From Athripsodes cinereus (Eukaryota; Arthropoda; Insecta; Trichoptera; Leptoceridae), in contig OX388317.1 of NCBI GenBank assembly GCA_947579605.1, forward strand, positions 20,851,384 through 20,915,383: a DNA stretch of 64,000 nucleotides, written 5' to 3'. The notes under the pieces were generated by a model. It saw nothing but the letters and a program-made list of their open reading frames with translations. It searched no databases and was not told where the DNA came from. A program made the position numbers and the translations under genes. This document shows, piece after piece, positions 32,901 through 42,033 of this stretch (position 1 is the first letter of the stretch; every line of letters begins with the position of its first letter).

Positions 32901-35867
32901 TGGTAGACTAAATTTAAAATATAAATATACCTACTATGGTTTCATTCAAAATACAATTATTCCTCTTGTAAATATATGGATTCAAATTAGTAGCAATTAG
33001 GGAAAATAAATAGATAACAACACTATATTTATTTAAATATTAAAAATATTATTCACTACATCAATATACTATACTACTATACTATACCCTCACGCCATGT
33101 CCCAGAAGAGGTAGGCAGAGAGAAAGGAACGCCATATAGATCTATCCTTAAATACTTCTTTCGCTTTCTCCACATTCATCCAGTTTCTCATACATGCACA
33201 CCAATTTCTCTTACACGACACACGTCTGTCCTTAAGAATTTGGTCCACGTGATCAAGCCATGTGGTTCTTGGACATCCGCGCTTCCTCACACCCCTTCTT
33301 TCAGGTAATTACAGCCAAGAGGCTGTAATTACGTCTTGCGTCATCCTTTCATCTTGCATTCGCTCAACATGTCCAAACCATCTTAACTTGTTTACACACA
33401 TTCTGTTCACAACACTCCTCTCACATCCGCTCATTCTCCTAATATCCTCATTCTTCACTCTATCTCGCAATGTTTTACCAACCATTCTTCTCAGTGAACG
33501 CATCTCCACAGCATTTATTCCACTCTCGTTATTTTTCAGCCATATCCAAGTTTCGCTTGTATATTTAAGTGTCAGTACCAGAATGGTATTGTGCACTAGC
33601 ATTTTTGCCGTGTTCAACACACTGCTATTGCTAACAATGGGTTGAAGTGCAAATCAATATCAATAAAAAAAAACAATAATTTAATATAAAATTAAAACAG
33701 TTCCATTTAGCATTTCGTTTATGTTGTAACACACTTTTCCAACTTGATACCTTTTCACTTATATCTGATACTCTACATAATCGAGTGCCTTTACATTAAT
33801 CGGAAACCTATTATTTAGGAGTATGCTAAGAGATATAAAACTCTTAGAAATTTTACACAATCTACGTTTTAAGGTTCCTACATCTCACTTACAATGAGTA
33901 TCACAATTATGATGGTCTGGGTTAAATATGTTCTTGTAGGAATAAAGTAGGCACTAGAGGGTATCTTTTCCCGGATTATTTTTGTTCCCGGGAAACGGGA
34001 AATTTTAAAATGAATTTCCCGGGATTCCCGGGAATCCCGGGAAATTCATTATTATATTTATAAATATTCAATTTTCAACAAATTTGGTATAAAAACTCTC
34101 ATAACTTGTTGACCCTTGCAAACATTTTGATTTGCTTAAAAAAAACTAAATAGCTGACTGACGAGATTTATTTAGGTACTCTATGTTATATCAAAATAAA
34201 AATTGTTTACAAAATACATAAACTTTTAATTTTTGATCATCCTATCAAGCAAAAAAATGTTATGGATTTTGGCAAAGCTTTTTAAAGATTTTTGACTTTA
34301 AAAAATGAGAAATTTCGACAAAAAAAGATTTTTTATATCGGTTAATATCCATGAATAAAACAAAAAAAATGACAGTTGGCTGCACTAATATTTTTAAGAA
34401 CTATCTAACTTTTCGAAATATGTAAAAAAAAAACATGAAAAATTGTAGGATTCTTATACATTGTCGGCCAAACACACCTCCGATTTCGAATTATATTTAG
34501 AATAATTATGCTTCTTTCAAACGAATACATTGAAGCTATAATTAAGTTTTTTTTTAAATGTATAACACTTATATTGGTAATTAATATTATTTTTCATATT
34601 TTCATATCAAAATATTTGTCAGCTTCTACAAGTTTATCACGACTATTACAGTTAACTAAACAAAGATTTCGGTATCGGTATGGCAATCTGCATGACTAAT
34701 AATTTGTATTTTTTCCCGGGAAAGGATTCGTTTTTTTCCCGGGAAACGGGAAATAAAAATTAGAGGGTTTTCCTGGGAATTCCCGGGCGTGAATTCCCGG
34801 GAGTAACCCTCTAGTAGGCACTCATAAATATATAAAGTAAGCACTCCCAATTCAATGAAAGCAATCTTCCATGTTTCTCTGGGTTTTATATCCATTAGTT
34901 CCCATATTGCCTATAATATTATGTATGTATAACTCTTTGTTTTATTTTCCAGGTTAAGGATTTCAAGAACATTACGTGTTCTGATGGCAAAAAAGTATCT
35001 GATTTGAAATTGGGTGAACTATGTGGAACATCTGGTGTGTTGATTGCTATCAGCATCATAGTTGCAATGACTGGCCTATTCCTGGGAATCTCGACTGGCC
35101 TGTACTACAAGTACCGTCTAGAAATAAAGGTGTGGCTGTACTCCAAAGACATCTGGTGGGGCAATGAGCCAGATGATGACAAGTTGTATGACGCATTCAT
35201 CTCCTACTCCCACAAGGATGAAGAGTTCATCACCAAGACTATTGTGCCCCGCCTTGAGGATTCTGATACTTACAAGTTATGCCTTCATTATCGTAACTGG
35301 GTACCTGGAGAGTTCATCCCTACACAAATAGCTTCATCTGTGGAACAATCCAGAAGAACTTTGGTTGTCTTGTCTCCCAACTTTTTGGAGTCTGTTTGGG
35401 GAAGAATGGAATTCAGAACAGCTCACCAGCGTGCCTTAAAGGAAGGTAGAGCTCGTGTAGTAGTAGTACTATATGGAGACATTGGACCAACTGATAATCT
35501 GGATCCCGAGCTTAAGGCTTATCTTTCTATGAACACATATGTCAAATGGGGAGATCCTTGGTTCTGGGATAAGTTGAGATATGCTCTTCCACATAAGAAA
35601 AGATCTAAGAACCACAGTCAACCTCACGCAATGCTCAAGAAGAAGGGTTTCGATGATAAATTAGAGCTTATCCACCCAACCACTCCTAGCACACCCCCGG
35701 GACAGAACACTCCACCTGCGCACCAAGCCCACACTAACCCTCTTATGAATCATGTCAACTCCTATCCCAATGGACTGAATGGAATCAAACCACCGTCGAT
35801 GGCAAATGGGACCATCACCATGAATGGTCTCAGAGTGAATGGAAATGCCAGACATAGTGATGTATAA
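25846..35867 (+). CDS. Toll: Toll-type receptor gene (five visible exons)
   Basis: Toll receptors are single-pass membrane proteins that bind cleaved Spatzle outside the cell and recruit MyD88-type adaptors through a cytosolic TIR domain, in innate immunity and development. Joined exons 25846-26911, 27609-27939, 28563-29213, 30775-30939 and 34953-35867 give ~1042 codons plus stop. That is close to Drosophila Toll (1097) once a signal-peptide exon is added. The order is LRR array, cysteine cap (CDC...C...C), CPRSC-SC N-terminal cap, short LRR block, second cap (NPFKCIC), transmembrane helix, TIR, tail. This two-cap layout is the multiple-cysteine-cluster class. The first visible exon opens in phase 1 behind an AG, so an upstream exon with the start codon must exist; I could not find it. 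All splice sites are GT-AG and there are no frameshifts, so the gene appears functional. Confidence 0.93.
27609..27939 (+). CDS. Toll: Toll exon: further LRRs
   Basis: The acceptor tattgcag precedes 27609 and the donor GTAAGA follows 27939 (phase 2 in, phase 0 out). It contains LERLLLQHNNIQEIS, LEFIDLSYNSLTLLG, the SPFQFLKM segment, IRTLNLSHNQITEIFSDW and NLLDLSYNKF. The SHNQITEIFSDW segment aligns with SHNKITKIWSDW of the second Toll gene at 61565-61769. Confidence 0.9.
28563..29213 (+). CDS. Toll: Toll exon: first cysteine cap and second LRR N-cap
   Basis: Acceptor cttccag, donor GTAAGT, both phase 0. It contains LTVDLKNNNISEINF, the LRR C-terminal cap NPLQCDCTMYHFV with later KCASP and LVCPLD cysteines, then the LRR N-cap QCPRSCSCSV...NCSD, and the start of the juxtamembrane LRR block (ITRLFVGGNNISRLS). 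Confidence 0.92.
29215..29375 (-). repeat. LINE 3' end in Toll intron 3
   Basis: A ttttattttatttatttatt tract is followed by 'agtggcgagattatcac...gtgatttcttccatctaacc', the same 3'-end signature as 52095-52230. It begins immediately after the donor of the preceding exon, so that intron start has been overwritten by a LINE tail without harming GTAAGT. Confidence 0.55.
29956..30314. mobile_element. MITE with 22-bp TIRs in Toll intron 3
   Basis: 29956-29977 (gtacgccggag...) and 30293-30314 are inverse complements with one mismatch in 22. There is no open frame. Its right end abuts the next MITE at 30315 without a gap. Confidence 0.8.
30315..30727. mobile_element. MITE-N copy 2 in Toll intron 3
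   Basis: Same ends (AATGGGGAAC...GTTCCCCATT) and interior as 15797-16292, without the internal duplication. It stops 47 bases before exon 30775-30939, leaving only a short pyrimidine tract for that acceptor. Confidence 0.85.
30775..30939 (+). CDS. Toll: Toll exon: juxtamembrane LRR and second cap
   Basis: Acceptor tattacag, donor GTGATT, phase 0 at both ends. It encodes ILDLRKNHLEIVNSSVADY, a LWISGNPFKCICENH cap start and LQINYVK. The donor +3..+6 (GATT) is weaker than at the other exons. Confidence 0.9.
31485..31640 (+). repeat. dispersed repeat C, copy in Toll intron 4
   Basis: Shows 'ggttgacataccctttgctg', 'gatatctcttaaaagacac', 'ctttagtgggagatctattg' and 'acttcatggg'. Confidence 0.55.
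31645..32215. other. intronic, no recognisable feature
   Basis: Cytosine/adenine-rich stretches such as 31860-32030 but no assignable repeat. Confidence 0.4.
32398..32905 (-). pseudogene. LINE-A C-terminus in Toll intron 4
   Basis: An uninterrupted 163-codon minus-strand frame reads LMYASETWTWLKKDESG, RSLRRMCGKSLRDRV, LRWFGHVERM, RRRGRPRIKWQDHLNQI and EAKDVCKDRRKWRS. It is a somewhat divergent subfamily compared with 37695-38261. It is 5'-truncated within the domain that follows the reverse transcriptase. Confidence 0.85.
33060..33660 (-). pseudogene. LINE-A C-terminus, frameshifted, in Toll intron 4
   Basis: Two minus-strand frames (33309-33620 and 33090-33290) together give the same protein segment as 37695-38261. 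A break near 33305 carries a 15-base local duplication (ggctgtaattacgtc region). A (TATAG)n-type tail lies at 33060-33090. Confidence 0.85.
33955..34813. mobile_element. hAT-type non-autonomous element in Toll intron 4
   Basis: Ends TAGAGGGT...ACCCTCTA are flanked by exact octamers gtaggcac at 33947-33954 and 34814-34821. Both ends are packed with TTCCCGGGAA palindromes (33968-34045 and 34713-34805), probably transposase-binding sites. It is 859 bp with no transposase, and lies 139 bases before the last Toll exon. A partial relative is at 39150-39235. Confidence 0.9.
34953..35867 (+). CDS. Toll: Toll last exon: TM helix, TIR domain, tail
   Basis: Acceptor ttttccag. It begins with the end of the second cysteine cap (KNITCSDG, GELCGTSG), then a ~23-residue hydrophobic helix (VLIAISIIVAMTG...), a YYKYRLEIKVWLYSK juxtamembrane stretch, and a complete TIR. 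The TIR shows box 1 YDAFISYSHKDEEF, the BB loop HYRNWVPGEFIP with its conserved proline, LVVLSPNFLESVWGRMEF, and box 3 DPWFWDKLRYALP. A 64-residue proline/asparagine-rich tail starting HPTTP follows. Stop at 35865. A candidate poly(A) signal AATAAA is at 35927-35932. Confidence 0.95.
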   Translation, partial: VKDFKNITCSDGKKVSDLKLGELCGTSGVLIAISIIVAMTGLFLGISTGLYYKYRLEIKVWLYSKDIWWGNEPDDDKLYDAFISYSHKDEEFITKTIVPRLEDSDTYKLCLHYRNWVPGEFIPTQIASSVEQSRRTLVVLSPNFLESVWGRMEFRTAHQRALKEGRARVVVVLYGDIGPTDNLDPELKAYLSMNTYVKWGDPWFWDKLRYALPHKKRSKNHSQPHAMLKKKGFDDKLELIHPTTPSTPPGQNTPPAHQAHTNPLMNHVNSYPNGLNGIKPPSMANGTITMNGLRVNGNARHSDV

Positions 35868-35926
35868 ATCATATATTTTCATAAATCTCACAATATAATA
35901 ATTAATCAGCAACACAGGTGATTGTA

Positions 35927-35932
35927 AATAAA
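35927..35932 (+). promoter_or_regulatory. candidate poly(A) signal of Toll
   Basis: AATAAA 60 bases after the stop. Other AATAAA-like sites follow further down, so the true end may be later. Confidence 0.45.
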
Positions 35933-35934
35933 AG

Positions 35935-37200
35935 TAACGTTTCTATCAACTTTTAATATAAAATGTCAAAGACTGTTAGTTGGTAATCTCAATGGACATT
36001 GTGTGGATTTCATAGTGCCGTGTGGTGGGACAACTGGGACTTGATGATCTGAGATTAATATCGGCATTAAAGACTGATAATGTGAACTAAGAATTAAAAA
36101 TACTCCTACTTATTGTTATGATGTAATCGATAATCTGTTATACCTACCTATTTGCTTTTATTATCATAATATGCGACTACATGTTAAATATAATGTTACT
36201 TGTTTTGTGTATTTGTTATTGGAAAATGATTTTAAGTATGATTACTGTTTGAACATGCTGTTATTTATGATGGACTACATAATTATTATTATATATACAA
36301 AATATAAATATTGTTGACTTAATATATGCAACATTCTCTATTTTTCATTGAATACAATATTCAAAAAAATATCTTTATAAAACTGAATAATATTATTAAA
36401 GAATTGAACAGAAATATATTAAAATTTTGGTACCTACTAAATATTCAACCAATCAAAACTCATTTTATGTGATTGGCTAAAAAAATTGTGTCTTTAAGCT
36501 GGTTACTGATCCTAAGCATATTGTTAGTTTCATTACCAGATAAGTGTATTGTCAACAAAATAATATACAGAAAACTGTCAGATTTTTGACCAAAGTGACT
36601 TATAAATTAAATGTTGCCAGTCCCTTCATAAAATTATTTTATAGACAATTTATTTCTTATTGACCTGCCTATCCAAGAAGTTAGTGATTACGTAAATAAT
36701 ATTTATATGTTCCTGTGAAATATGTAAGTAGAAAATTATTATGAATTTTTTCATAAATATTAATTTTATTCTATTGACTCAAAAATTATTTTATTAATAT
36801 CCCATTTACTTAATTACAAATCCATTGAATAATTTTTTTATTTTTTTGAAATGAAATTGAAACATAAATATGTGCGTGTATATATTATTTTTTTTTTTAA
36901 GAAATAATCATTGGTTAGGTATTTTAACCCATTAAGGAATAAGACTTATTTTAGTTTTGATTATGTATATTATCATCTAAATATTTTTGTACAAATATCT
37001 CAAATATAGAATAATATGGATGTTTTGTTTATATTTTATCAAAAATTAGTTAGCTAACATACCTAACTTCATTTTGATTATTTTAATTGTGTATATCATT
37101 AATTATAAGAAACTTTTTTATGCTAAAGATTGTTAATTCCATGCGGTCAGCTTACTGACAACGCCACATATAGAAAATGATGTGATGGTAATTTTTAAAA
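35935..37200. other. Toll 3' flank, possible UTR
   Basis: Extremely AT-rich, with no repeat or coding signal that I can assign. Part may be 3' untranslated sequence. Confidence 0.4.
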
Positions 37201-37204
37201 TGAA

Positions 37205-37320
37205 ACATGATTTTATTTATTTATTTATTCAGATATTCTCGGCCGAAGCCTTTTACATGTAAAAAATTTAGTATACATACAATACATGCATACAAAAAGT
37301 ATTTTTCTTTTAAAAAAGAC
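37205..37320 (-). repeat. LINE 3' end
   Basis: A ttatttatttatttatt tract plus 'cggccgaagccttttacatg' resembles 56702-56770. It belongs to the family whose C-terminus appears at 56896-57300. Confidence 0.45.
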
Positions 37321-37669
37321 ACAAAACAATTAATTAGACACAAAACAAGAGTACAATTAAATAATAGAATAACGTAGACTCAATTTAAAAAAAATTTAAA
37401 AAGAAATTTGGTCAAGAAATTAATTTCAAAAAAATAATTTTAAAATTGAAATGATATAAATATTAAATGTCAAACAGAAAAACAAATGGTCAGTTAAAAA
37501 AATTGCAAATTAAGGTCAAATGATTGTATATACAGCAAATTATAAATACTATTTTATAAATAAGAATTCAAATTATATACATGGACTCATCTCACCAAAA
37601 ATGATAAATATTACAGAAAAAAAAACAAGTAAACTCTAAACCTCGACTACCCATTGTCAGTTTGTACTA

Positions 37670-38300
37670 TCTATACTATTACTATACTATACCCTCACGC
37701 CGTGTCCCAAGTGGGGTAGGCAGAGAGAACGGAACGCCAAACAGATCTATCTTTACACACTTCCTTCGCTTCCTCCACATTCATACAGTTCCTCATACAC
37801 GCACATCGGTTCCTCTTACTCAACACGCGGCCATCCTTGAGAATTTGATCCACGTGATCAAGCCACGTGGTTCTCGGACGCCCGCGTTTCCTCACACCCT
37901 TTCTTTCAGGTAAGTATATCCTCTTTGTCATTCTTTCCTCTTTCATTCGTTCCACATGACCAAACCATCTCAATTTATTTACACGCATTCTGTCCACAAC
38001 AGTCTTCTTGCATCCGCTCATTCTTCTAATATCCTCATTCTTCACTCTATCACGCAGCGTTTTACCAACCATTCTTCTCAACGATCGCATCTCTACTGCA
38101 TTTATTCCACTTTCGTCCTTCTTCAACCACGTCCATGTCTCGCTTGCATACGTAAGTGACGGTACCAGAATGGTATTGTGCACCAGCATTTTAGCCATGT
38201 TCGACACATTGTCATTGCTGACAATGGGTCGAAGTGCACCGTTTATTCTAGCACCGGCCACTTTCCTTCTTTCAATGTCCCTATCGGTTTCAATGTCAGT
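37670..38300 (-). pseudogene. LINE-A C-terminus, best-preserved copy
   Basis: A 188-codon uninterrupted minus-strand frame (37695-38261) runs from AGARINGALRPIVSN through LTYASETWTWLKKDESG, LRWFGHVERMKEERM and RKRGRPRTTWLDHVDQIL to RSVLSAYPTWDTA. A (TATAG)n-like tail lies at 37668-37690. Upstream it is truncated at the foldback element at 38321. No reverse-transcriptase core remains, so it cannot move itself. The intact frame points to a recent insertion. Confidence 0.88.
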
Positions 38301-38320
38301 TTGTGCACATAAAAATTTAA

Positions 38321-38519
38321 CGATGTATAGTTATTCCACTATTGACTTTATTTATTTTTGCGAGCTGGCTTTCAAGAGCTTCGGCTCTCATCGTTAGGCA
38401 AAAGTATAGTGTTAAAAGCAAAAGTAAACTTTACTTTTGCCTGACGATGAGAGTGGAAGCTGTTGAAACCCGGCTCGCAAAAATAAATAAAGTCAATAGT
38501 GGAATAACTTATATATCGT
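38321..38519. mobile_element. foldback element carrying two inverted hammerhead motifs
   Basis: The arms 38321-38406 and 38430-38519 are inverse complements with scattered differences. Each arm contains a hammerhead-like motif (minus strand 38356-38403, plus strand 38435-38482). Confidence 0.8.
38435..38482 (+). ncRNA. candidate hammerhead ribozyme
   Basis: Stem I TTTTGC (38435-38440), CTGACGA (38441-38447, matches CUGANGA), T, an imperfect stem II (38449-38464), GAA (38465-38467), ACCCGGCT stem III (38468-38475, partly palindromic), cleavage base C (38476), stem I partner GCAAAA (38477-38482). U-C at the cleavage site is a preferred hammerhead site. The arm on the other strand (38356-38403) has the same layout with perfect GAGAGC/GCTCTT pairing but CTAACGA in the core, a substitution expected to inactivate it. 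Confidence 0.5.
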
Positions 38520-38899
38520 GTTTCATTTTGAAAATTGTTAATATGAACTTCCACCAAAAACCGTCGGTCGATAAATTTAACTTTATGAAGTGATGGTGTA
38601 TAGATAGATAGGTAGAGGTTTGAAATTGTCAGTTAGAAGCCATTTATTCAGTGGAATATGTACCACCATCATTTGAGTAACTCGCTTTTATTCAGATAAC
38701 ATCAGAATGCGTAAAATTGTTATAAATAGTCTCAACTGCTTGAATTTTATGAAAATATGTATGTATACCTAATAGAGCCACATTCGATAACTTTGTTTTT
38801 AATATTACTACTTCTTCGTTAATAAAGCAATGTACCTATTTTGGAAGCAGAATACATATTTACACTTTCTTTACAATTTCTCATTGGGAAGACTGATAG

Positions 38900-39005
38900 A
38901 TAGAAAATAAAACATGGGAAGTGCATTATCCCCATTGTAGGATTCTAACTCTTTTTTTAAGTTTTTAAGTGTCCTTTAAACAAAAGGTGTTCATGAAACA
39001 TCACA
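38900..39005 (-). repeat. dispersed repeat C, partial
   Basis: Contains 'aagtttttaagtgtcctt' and 'ggtgttcatgaaacatcac' in inverse order of the family. Confidence 0.45.
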
Positions 39006-39149
39006 AATACCACCACAACTTTATATTCGGACACTATAGAGTATAGATAAACATTATTTTATGGCTTTTTCGGAGAATTTGGTCACAAGTGCTGAGGAAG
39101 TATCATTTGAGTTAAAATAAACTCTTAAATTGCAAAAAAATATAATTTT

Positions 39150-39240
39150 TATAATTCCCCGGGAATCCCGTGAAATTATATTTTTGAATTTTCGTTTCCC
39201 GGGAACAAAAATAATCCGGGAAAAATTACCCTCTATGTCA
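39150..39240 (-). repeat. end fragment of the TTCCCGGG hAT family
   Basis: The inverse of the left end of 33955-34813: ttccccgggaatcccg, cgtttcccgggaacaaaaat, aatccgggaaaaattaccct, ending ACCCTCTA. The rest of the element is absent. Confidence 0.7.
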
Positions 39241-39244
39241 AATT

Positions 39245-40600
39245 ATTTCATAGATTGTGGCAGGAGGGAGCTTATATTTTAGGAGTACTTTTCAATTGTA
39301 TTGCCTCATACAGACAAAGGTTACAAATTGGTTTTAAAACATTGATGAAGATAACTAAACCAATGTAGAAACTGTGCAAGCATGTGCTGATCTTAAGCAT
39401 ACTTGTGAGAAATGAGCTAAATTAAGCATCATGTAAAAACAACCCTACTAAAGCGTCGTGTAAACATACATAGATAGTAAACTTAAGCTTTTCAAAATAT
39501 ACTGACAATTATTGAATACCAACAAACCTCTTCTTATCTATAAAATTTCTTTGAAACTCTTACAAATGTGTGATTTATTTCATTTGTTTTCTCTTTTACG
39601 TTTGAAAATATAACAAAATCAGTATAAAATGTTTTTTAGGTATGAACAGATTACGCTGACAAATACAAAGCATCATTGTACTGGTTGTATTGATTTCAAA
39701 TTTATTTCGTTGTGTAAATTTTGATATTATATTTATTTGTCAGTTATCCTAACCTAACCATTGCTATGTATTTTATTGATCAGTACAAAATATGGCATGA
39801 TTCAGCATTATGTTGATAAGAAATTAAAATATAATTATATATATTAACAAATAGTTAGTTAGATTATCTAATAATAGTTATCGTTTTTAAAAAGAAATTA
39901 TAAGTCCAAATATTGTAAATAAATTAGCAATGTAAGAAATGTTAACTTTAAAAATTATTATTATTATTGTTGTAATAGATACTTAAATCATTTGTGTTGT
40001 TTTAAACATATTTTAAGACTTTTGTAGATTTTATTTTAATCACATAATATTAATTATTAATTTTCAACAATCTCTAGTGCATCTTATGAGCTTAACCAAC
40101 GATGATGGAGTATTTTATTTGTAAATATTCATCTCATATTTTTCTTTATTGTTTATCTAAAATTTATCCTGTATAGTGCATTCAAAAAATTATGCACTTA
40201 TTACTTATTAGGTAAGGTCAGAAAACTATGACTCACCCTTGAGTGTGACTCATTATGTCAGACCCGACTTACTCAGGAGTTAATTACTTCATATACGACA
40301 ATGAATATTACACAGAATATAAGTTACAAGTTCAAATAAAATTTGGCGACAATTGTACTCTTAATATTTGATTTTTCTGACTGCCTATTGAATTTATCAT
40401 CTAACCTATATTTTTTTTTCTTCCATCCAAAGACCTTGCCCACCTCAACTTCTAGATGTAGTCCATTGTGAGATTTAGTCCTTAGATGTCTTCCCATAAA
40501 CCTAAAATCTGAAGGAAATTCTAAATTTTGTGTGGGTTAGTTCCTTTAATCTGTTCTTGATCAGAAAAGTGTGAGCCAATTGTTTTCGCTTTTGTTTGCA
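39245..40600. other. no recognisable feature
   Basis: AT-rich sequence. I see no repeat ends or coding motifs. Confidence 0.45.
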
Positions 40601-40604
40601 TTAT

Positions 40605-40830
40605 AGGTTCACATTCTGTGAGTAGATGCAAAGGAGTTTCATGTTCATTCATGCAGAATCTGGACAGGTACAATACATGTCTGATAGTTTTATTATACGT
40701 AAGTGTTTATTGAGTCTTCAGTGTCCCGTTAGTACTCTGGTGAGAATTCTTAGGTTCTCTTTGTTAAGTGCGAGAATGTCTCTACTTTTCTTTGAAGAGA
40801 AACCTTTAATTAGGTTTTTCAACTAAACTT
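40605..40830 (-). pseudogene. LINE C-terminal zinc-motif fragment
   Basis: Minus-strand translation gives SRDILALNKENLRILTRVL, LTGH, one stop, RLNKHLRIIKLSDMYCTC and, after a frameshift, HETPLHLLTEC. This is the CxC...H...C tail that follows RNase H in Jockey/I-like LINEs. Confidence 0.7.
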
Positions 40831-40839
40831 GATCACTCT

Positions 40840-41080
40840 CCAGTGTTCCTCCCAAGAGCACAGAGCACAAGTGAGCTTCTTCCAATTGAGTCTCCTCTTG
40901 TCACGACATTGCCGACTCCCTGATACTGTTGCCGTAGTAACGTTGTATTGCGAAAGGGGGATGTCCAGTCTGTCAGAACTCTTATGGACACGAGAACAGA
41001 TTAACTATTTTTGGACATTCTCATAACATGACCCAGCCAGGACCATCATCTCCTCACAATACCATTATTAAATTGGTTGA
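40840..41080 (-). pseudogene. LINE-B C-terminus
   Basis: Inverse match to 13290-13580 (tcacgacattgccgactccc, tattgcgaaagggggatgtc, cataacatgacccagccagg). Diverged and frameshifted. Confidence 0.7.
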
Positions 41081-41589
41081 TGTTAAAAATTAGGTATAGC
41101 TTGACGAGATATATGCTCATAATGTATCATGTAATTTTGCTTTTGCCAACTGAAGAATGCACTTCTCTATTTCTTTCTATAGGATTTAAGTAAATTTAGT
41201 TTAATTTTATTTAATTGTGATTTTATTATTATAATTTGTCATTGTAACTTTATTGAATCAACATCACAACACGTGCATTTAGTTTTATTTTTTTTAATTT
41301 AATCAATGTGCAGCCAATGTGTTTTATAAGTTTTCATTTATATTGAAATTTAATCATTATAATAGTTATTTTAGTGTAGGTATTTTGTAATAAACATACC
41401 TAATTTGCTTATTTTTTAAGAATTTAATTTCATAAGATTATTTGGACATTGTGAATTAAAAAAAAATTGAAATTATATGATGTTTTTATTGTTTTAACTA
41501 TATTATATATTATACTCCCCAGATTATTAAATTTACTCCATATCATAGCTGGATATTGAAGATTGATGAGTAAATTTACTTTCAAAAAG

Positions 41590-41660
41590 AAGTGGTTAGT
41601 AGCTTGATGTTAGAGCATCGGACTTTGAATCGAGAGATCTTGGGCTCAAAGTCACTCTCT
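41590..41660 (+). repeat. tRNA-like SINE fragment
   Basis: 'gttagtagcttgatgttaga' followed ~40 bases later by 'ttgggctcaaagtc' resembles degenerate Pol III A and B boxes. The copia element starts about 100 bases downstream. Weak evidence. Confidence 0.3.
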
Positions 41661-41760
41661 ATTGGCCTATTTTACCTTTACAATACAACCAGGGTTACTC
41701 TTGACATAATCTAAATACAATCTTAATCTTGCGACGCGCGAAGTGATTAAAGTCAAAAAA

Positions 41761-41978
41761 TTTTGTAATAGGTTGTGGATGAGGATCAGAGCAAAAAAAA
41801 CAGTTGTTAACATGTGCAACTTTATTGTAGAGAAGACAAAAATGTACAGTGACAAGTAACAATTATTTCATAGATGTTTCATGTAATCTTTAAATAGTGT
41901 TGTCACACATAACACAGTGAGACCAACACAACAAAACTATTCTCTAAGTTGAGATGCTGAACTGCCAACATAACAACA
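41761..41978 (-). repeat. copia 3' LTR
   Basis: In element orientation it begins TGTTGTTATG at 41978. The canonical TG...CA form is 41764-41978 (215 bp), and three extra T's (41761-41763) are also shared with the other LTR. Confidence 0.93.
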
Positions 41979-41991
41979 CCCCCTCCCAATT
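41979..41991 (-). other. copia polypurine tract
   Basis: The minus strand reads GAATTGGGAGGGGG directly against the TGTTG start of the 3' LTR, the expected plus-strand primer site. Confidence 0.8.
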
Positions 41992-42033
41992 CAGCAATCT
42001 GTACCTACACAAGACAATAAAATAATAAACAAA

